Assembly (NCBI RefSeq): GCF_014695585.1 | Contig: NZ_JACJON010000022.1 | Span: 1-55,234 of the forward strand | Length of the DNA stretch: 55,234 nucleotides | Direction: 5' to 3' | DNA from: Microcoleus sp. FACHB-831 | Lineage (GTDB): Bacteria; Cyanobacteriota; Cyanobacteriia; Cyanobacteriales; FACHB-T130 | In this document: positions 53,793-55,234 of the stretch, piece after piece | How the letters are laid out: the number at the start of each line of letters is the position of its first letter | Numbering within the stretch: position 1 is the first letter of the stretch | Notes under the pieces: model-generated | Databases searched by the model: none | What the model was told of the DNA's origin: nothing | Seen by the model: the letters and a program-made list of their open reading frames with translations, nothing else | Made by a program: the position numbers and the translations under genes

Positions 53793-55037
53793 CTACTCAA
53801 GGCGATAGAAAAGATTTAATAATCCTACCCACCAACCAACCTCAGAAAAGACATATCCGCTAGGGAGATGACCTAAAGGAGCGCTACACTCGTCAAATAT
53901 AAACCGCTCGTAAGGAATCCAAGAGCGATTTATCCGCCAACCAACGCGATCGCCCCATTTGCATAAAGTTTCATAATTTGCCTCAACCTGTCCGCCAATA
54001 CTCTCCCAGATTTCTTTTTGCATACTAAAGCCGAATCGCTCCTTGCTATGTTTAATCCAAAGCTGGTCGATGATACTGAGGTCTTTTGAAGGAAAGTTTT
54101 TAATATCTTCTATTCTGAGCCAGCCTTCATTTTCGCGATCGCAAATTTTAAGCATCAAAGCCGCCGTTTCACGATCTGCTTCTTGCCACTTTCCTAATGC
54201 TAAAAAAGCCTGTAAATTGCGGTAATCTATCCCCCTGGCTGAAGTCCGTCTATTAATTGCCGGAGGCGGAGTTATAGCCGTTGGAATCTGGTTAGAAATT
54301 ACTGATATTTGAGTGATGCTTGATACTTGGTGTTTAGTACTATAAACAACACTCTGATTAGCACCAAGCATTGCTAGCCAATCTTGCACTGACTGAGGGC
54401 GGTTTTCTGCCTTAAACTCCATGCCCTTAATAATAGCTTGATTGACAATATCACTGATATTTACATTGAATTGTTTGGGCGAATCTAACCGAATGCTAGC
54501 AGCTCTTGCAGGGGCAGAAGTTGGCAGTTGTCCAGTAAGCAAATAGTACAGCGTTGCTGCTAGCGCATAGACATCGGTAAACTCTCCCGATCTTGCTTGG
54601 AATGCATACTGTTCGATGGGTGCAAAACCAGGAGTTAAAGCTTGCGTCCAGCTTTGCGTAACATTAGGGATAAATTGCCGCGCAACGCCAAAATCAATTA
54701 AAACTGCTTCCGGTTTGCCAGCACGCACCATAATGTTTTGTGGCTTTACATCGCGATGCAGCAAACCTTTATCGTGAATTAAGGTTAGCGCACCGCCAAT
54801 CTGCCGAATATACAGCAATGCTTCTGCTTCCGACAGGATACCCCGTCCGGTGACGCGCTGCCAGAGGTCTTCGCCGTCAACATACTCCATTGCAATGCAA
54901 GGCAAATTTCCCTCGTAGAAGGCGTTTTCGATCTGGACGATATGAGGATGCCTGCATAAGGCTAGGCGTAGGGCTTCATCTCGAAAATCGTGCTTATTTT
55001 TGTCGTGAAACTGGTTAATGCTTGAGTTGCTAAGCAA
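53793..55037 (-). CDS. Ser/Thr protein kinase with C-terminal GUN4 domain, N-terminus interrupted
   Basis: The readable frame gives 414 residues from TTG 55037. The kinase core has HRD (LLHRDVKPQN), DFG (VLIDFGVARQF) and the APE-like FAPIEQY. A GUN4 domain fills the end (LQAFLALGKWQEADRETAAL to PLGHLPSG). The frame continues upstream through WVVIKTLKPH (the ATP-binding Lys) and LGEGGFGITYLARD (glycine loop), up to 55127, but TAA at 55128-55130 stops it immediately before the loop, with no usable start between. From the only start after that stop, the protein would lack the glycine loop and Lys. Earlier codons in the same frame (FPFCRVAEPQSGRIHREYR) look like the original N-terminus. The gene is either newly broken or has a base error. 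Confidence 0.75.
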   Translation of the reverse strand: MLSNSSINQFHDKNKHDFRDEALRLALCRHPHIVQIENAFYEGNLPCIAMEYVDGEDLWQRVTGRGILSEAEALLYIRQIGGALTLIHDKGLLHRDVKPQNIMVRAGKPEAVLIDFGVARQFIPNVTQSWTQALTPGFAPIEQYAFQARSGEFTDVYALAATLYYLLTGQLPTSAPARAASIRLDSPKQFNVNISDIVNQAIIKGMEFKAENRPQSVQDWLAMLGANQSVVYSTKHQVSSITQISVISNQIPTAITPPPAINRRTSARGIDYRNLQAFLALGKWQEADRETAALMLKICDRENEGWLRIEDIKNFPSKDLSIIDQLWIKHSKERFGFSMQKEIWESIGGQVEANYETLCKWGDRVGWRINRSWIPYERFIFDECSAPLGHLPSGYVFSEVGWWVGLLNLFYRLE

Positions 55038-55234
55038 GTGAGGTTTGAGCGTTTTTATAACAACCCAGTTGCACCGTTTGTCTCTGGCTAGATAAGTGAT
55101 GCCAAACCCACCCTCTCCTAGCGGGACTTAAACAGATTTCAAGCCCAAACAAAGCCCAAAGCTGCGATATTCGCGATGAATACGTCCCGATTGTGGTTCA
55201 GCCACTCGACAAAACGGAAAGACATTGCTGTCCG

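Overview
This is a 55 kb piece of cyanobacterial chromosome. The octamer GCGATCGC (HIP1) recurs throughout, inside genes and between them. The gene content is also cyanobacterial: a plant-type phytoene desaturase next to phytoene synthase, a DUF4079 protein, GUN4-domain proteins, DUF2555 and DUF6464 proteins, a cyanobacteriochrome GAF domain, heptameric short tandem repeats (STRR) and an SLH protein. I cannot name the species. No ribosomal RNA, insertion sequence, phage or CRISPR array is visible; one tRNA-Ser(CGA) is present.

Layout. Positions 1-8.5 kb hold glyQ, a coupled DUF4079-comEC pair, the tRNA, an exported phosphodiester glycosidase, a NADH-dehydrogenase-like/SelD fusion and a glutathione transferase. 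From 8.5 to 24 kb lie five branched-chain/neutral amino acid ABC transporter genes (livF, livG, livM, livH and a lipoprotein binding protein). They are all on the minus strand but are split by a WD40 pseudogene, an exported methyltransferase-like gene and, at 12.9-21.0 kb, a three-gene signalling operon. At 24-31 kb are a dnaK-dnaJ pair, a small conserved gene and crtP-crtB. From 31 to 39 kb there is a membrane adenylate cyclase, a molybdopterin-domain lipoprotein, a thioredoxin-like protein, a gene behind a LexA-type box, two methyltransferases, a beta-hydroxyacid dehydrogenase and an M48 protease. From 39 to 44 kb a GMC oxidoreductase/DUF1080 fusion is followed by a DyP peroxidase. From 44 to 55 kb are GUN4 proteins, a DUF1611/enolase-superfamily pair that fits D-glutamate metabolism, a Nudix hydrolase, a CHAD protein, a Crp-family regulator with an esterase, an SLH protein, coaBC, an AIM24 protein and an N-terminally damaged kinase-GUN4 gene.

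The most striking system is the operon at 12861-21033. Its first gene encodes a 2016-residue hybrid histidine kinase with nine PAS-type domains, one of which is a full LOV domain (Cys210 plus the flavin-contacting Asn and Gln residues). It also has a DXCF-type cyanobacteriochrome GAF domain with both bilin-linking cysteines (Cys484 and Cys512, 28 apart) and two C-terminal receiver domains. The next genes encode a lone receiver and an Hpt-REC-REC-GGDEF protein with intact GGEEF and RxxD motifs. I infer a flavin-plus-bilin light-sensing phosphorelay that ends in cyclic-di-GMP synthesis. The residues are seen in the sequence; the signalling connection is inference.

Other points for a second look: a degenerate beta-lactamase-like domain in ComEC, the SelD fusion, the oxidase/peroxidase pair, HIP1-bearing repeats in the DnaK tail, STRRs coding the phytoene desaturase tail, and an in-frame stop just before the glycine loop of the last kinase.
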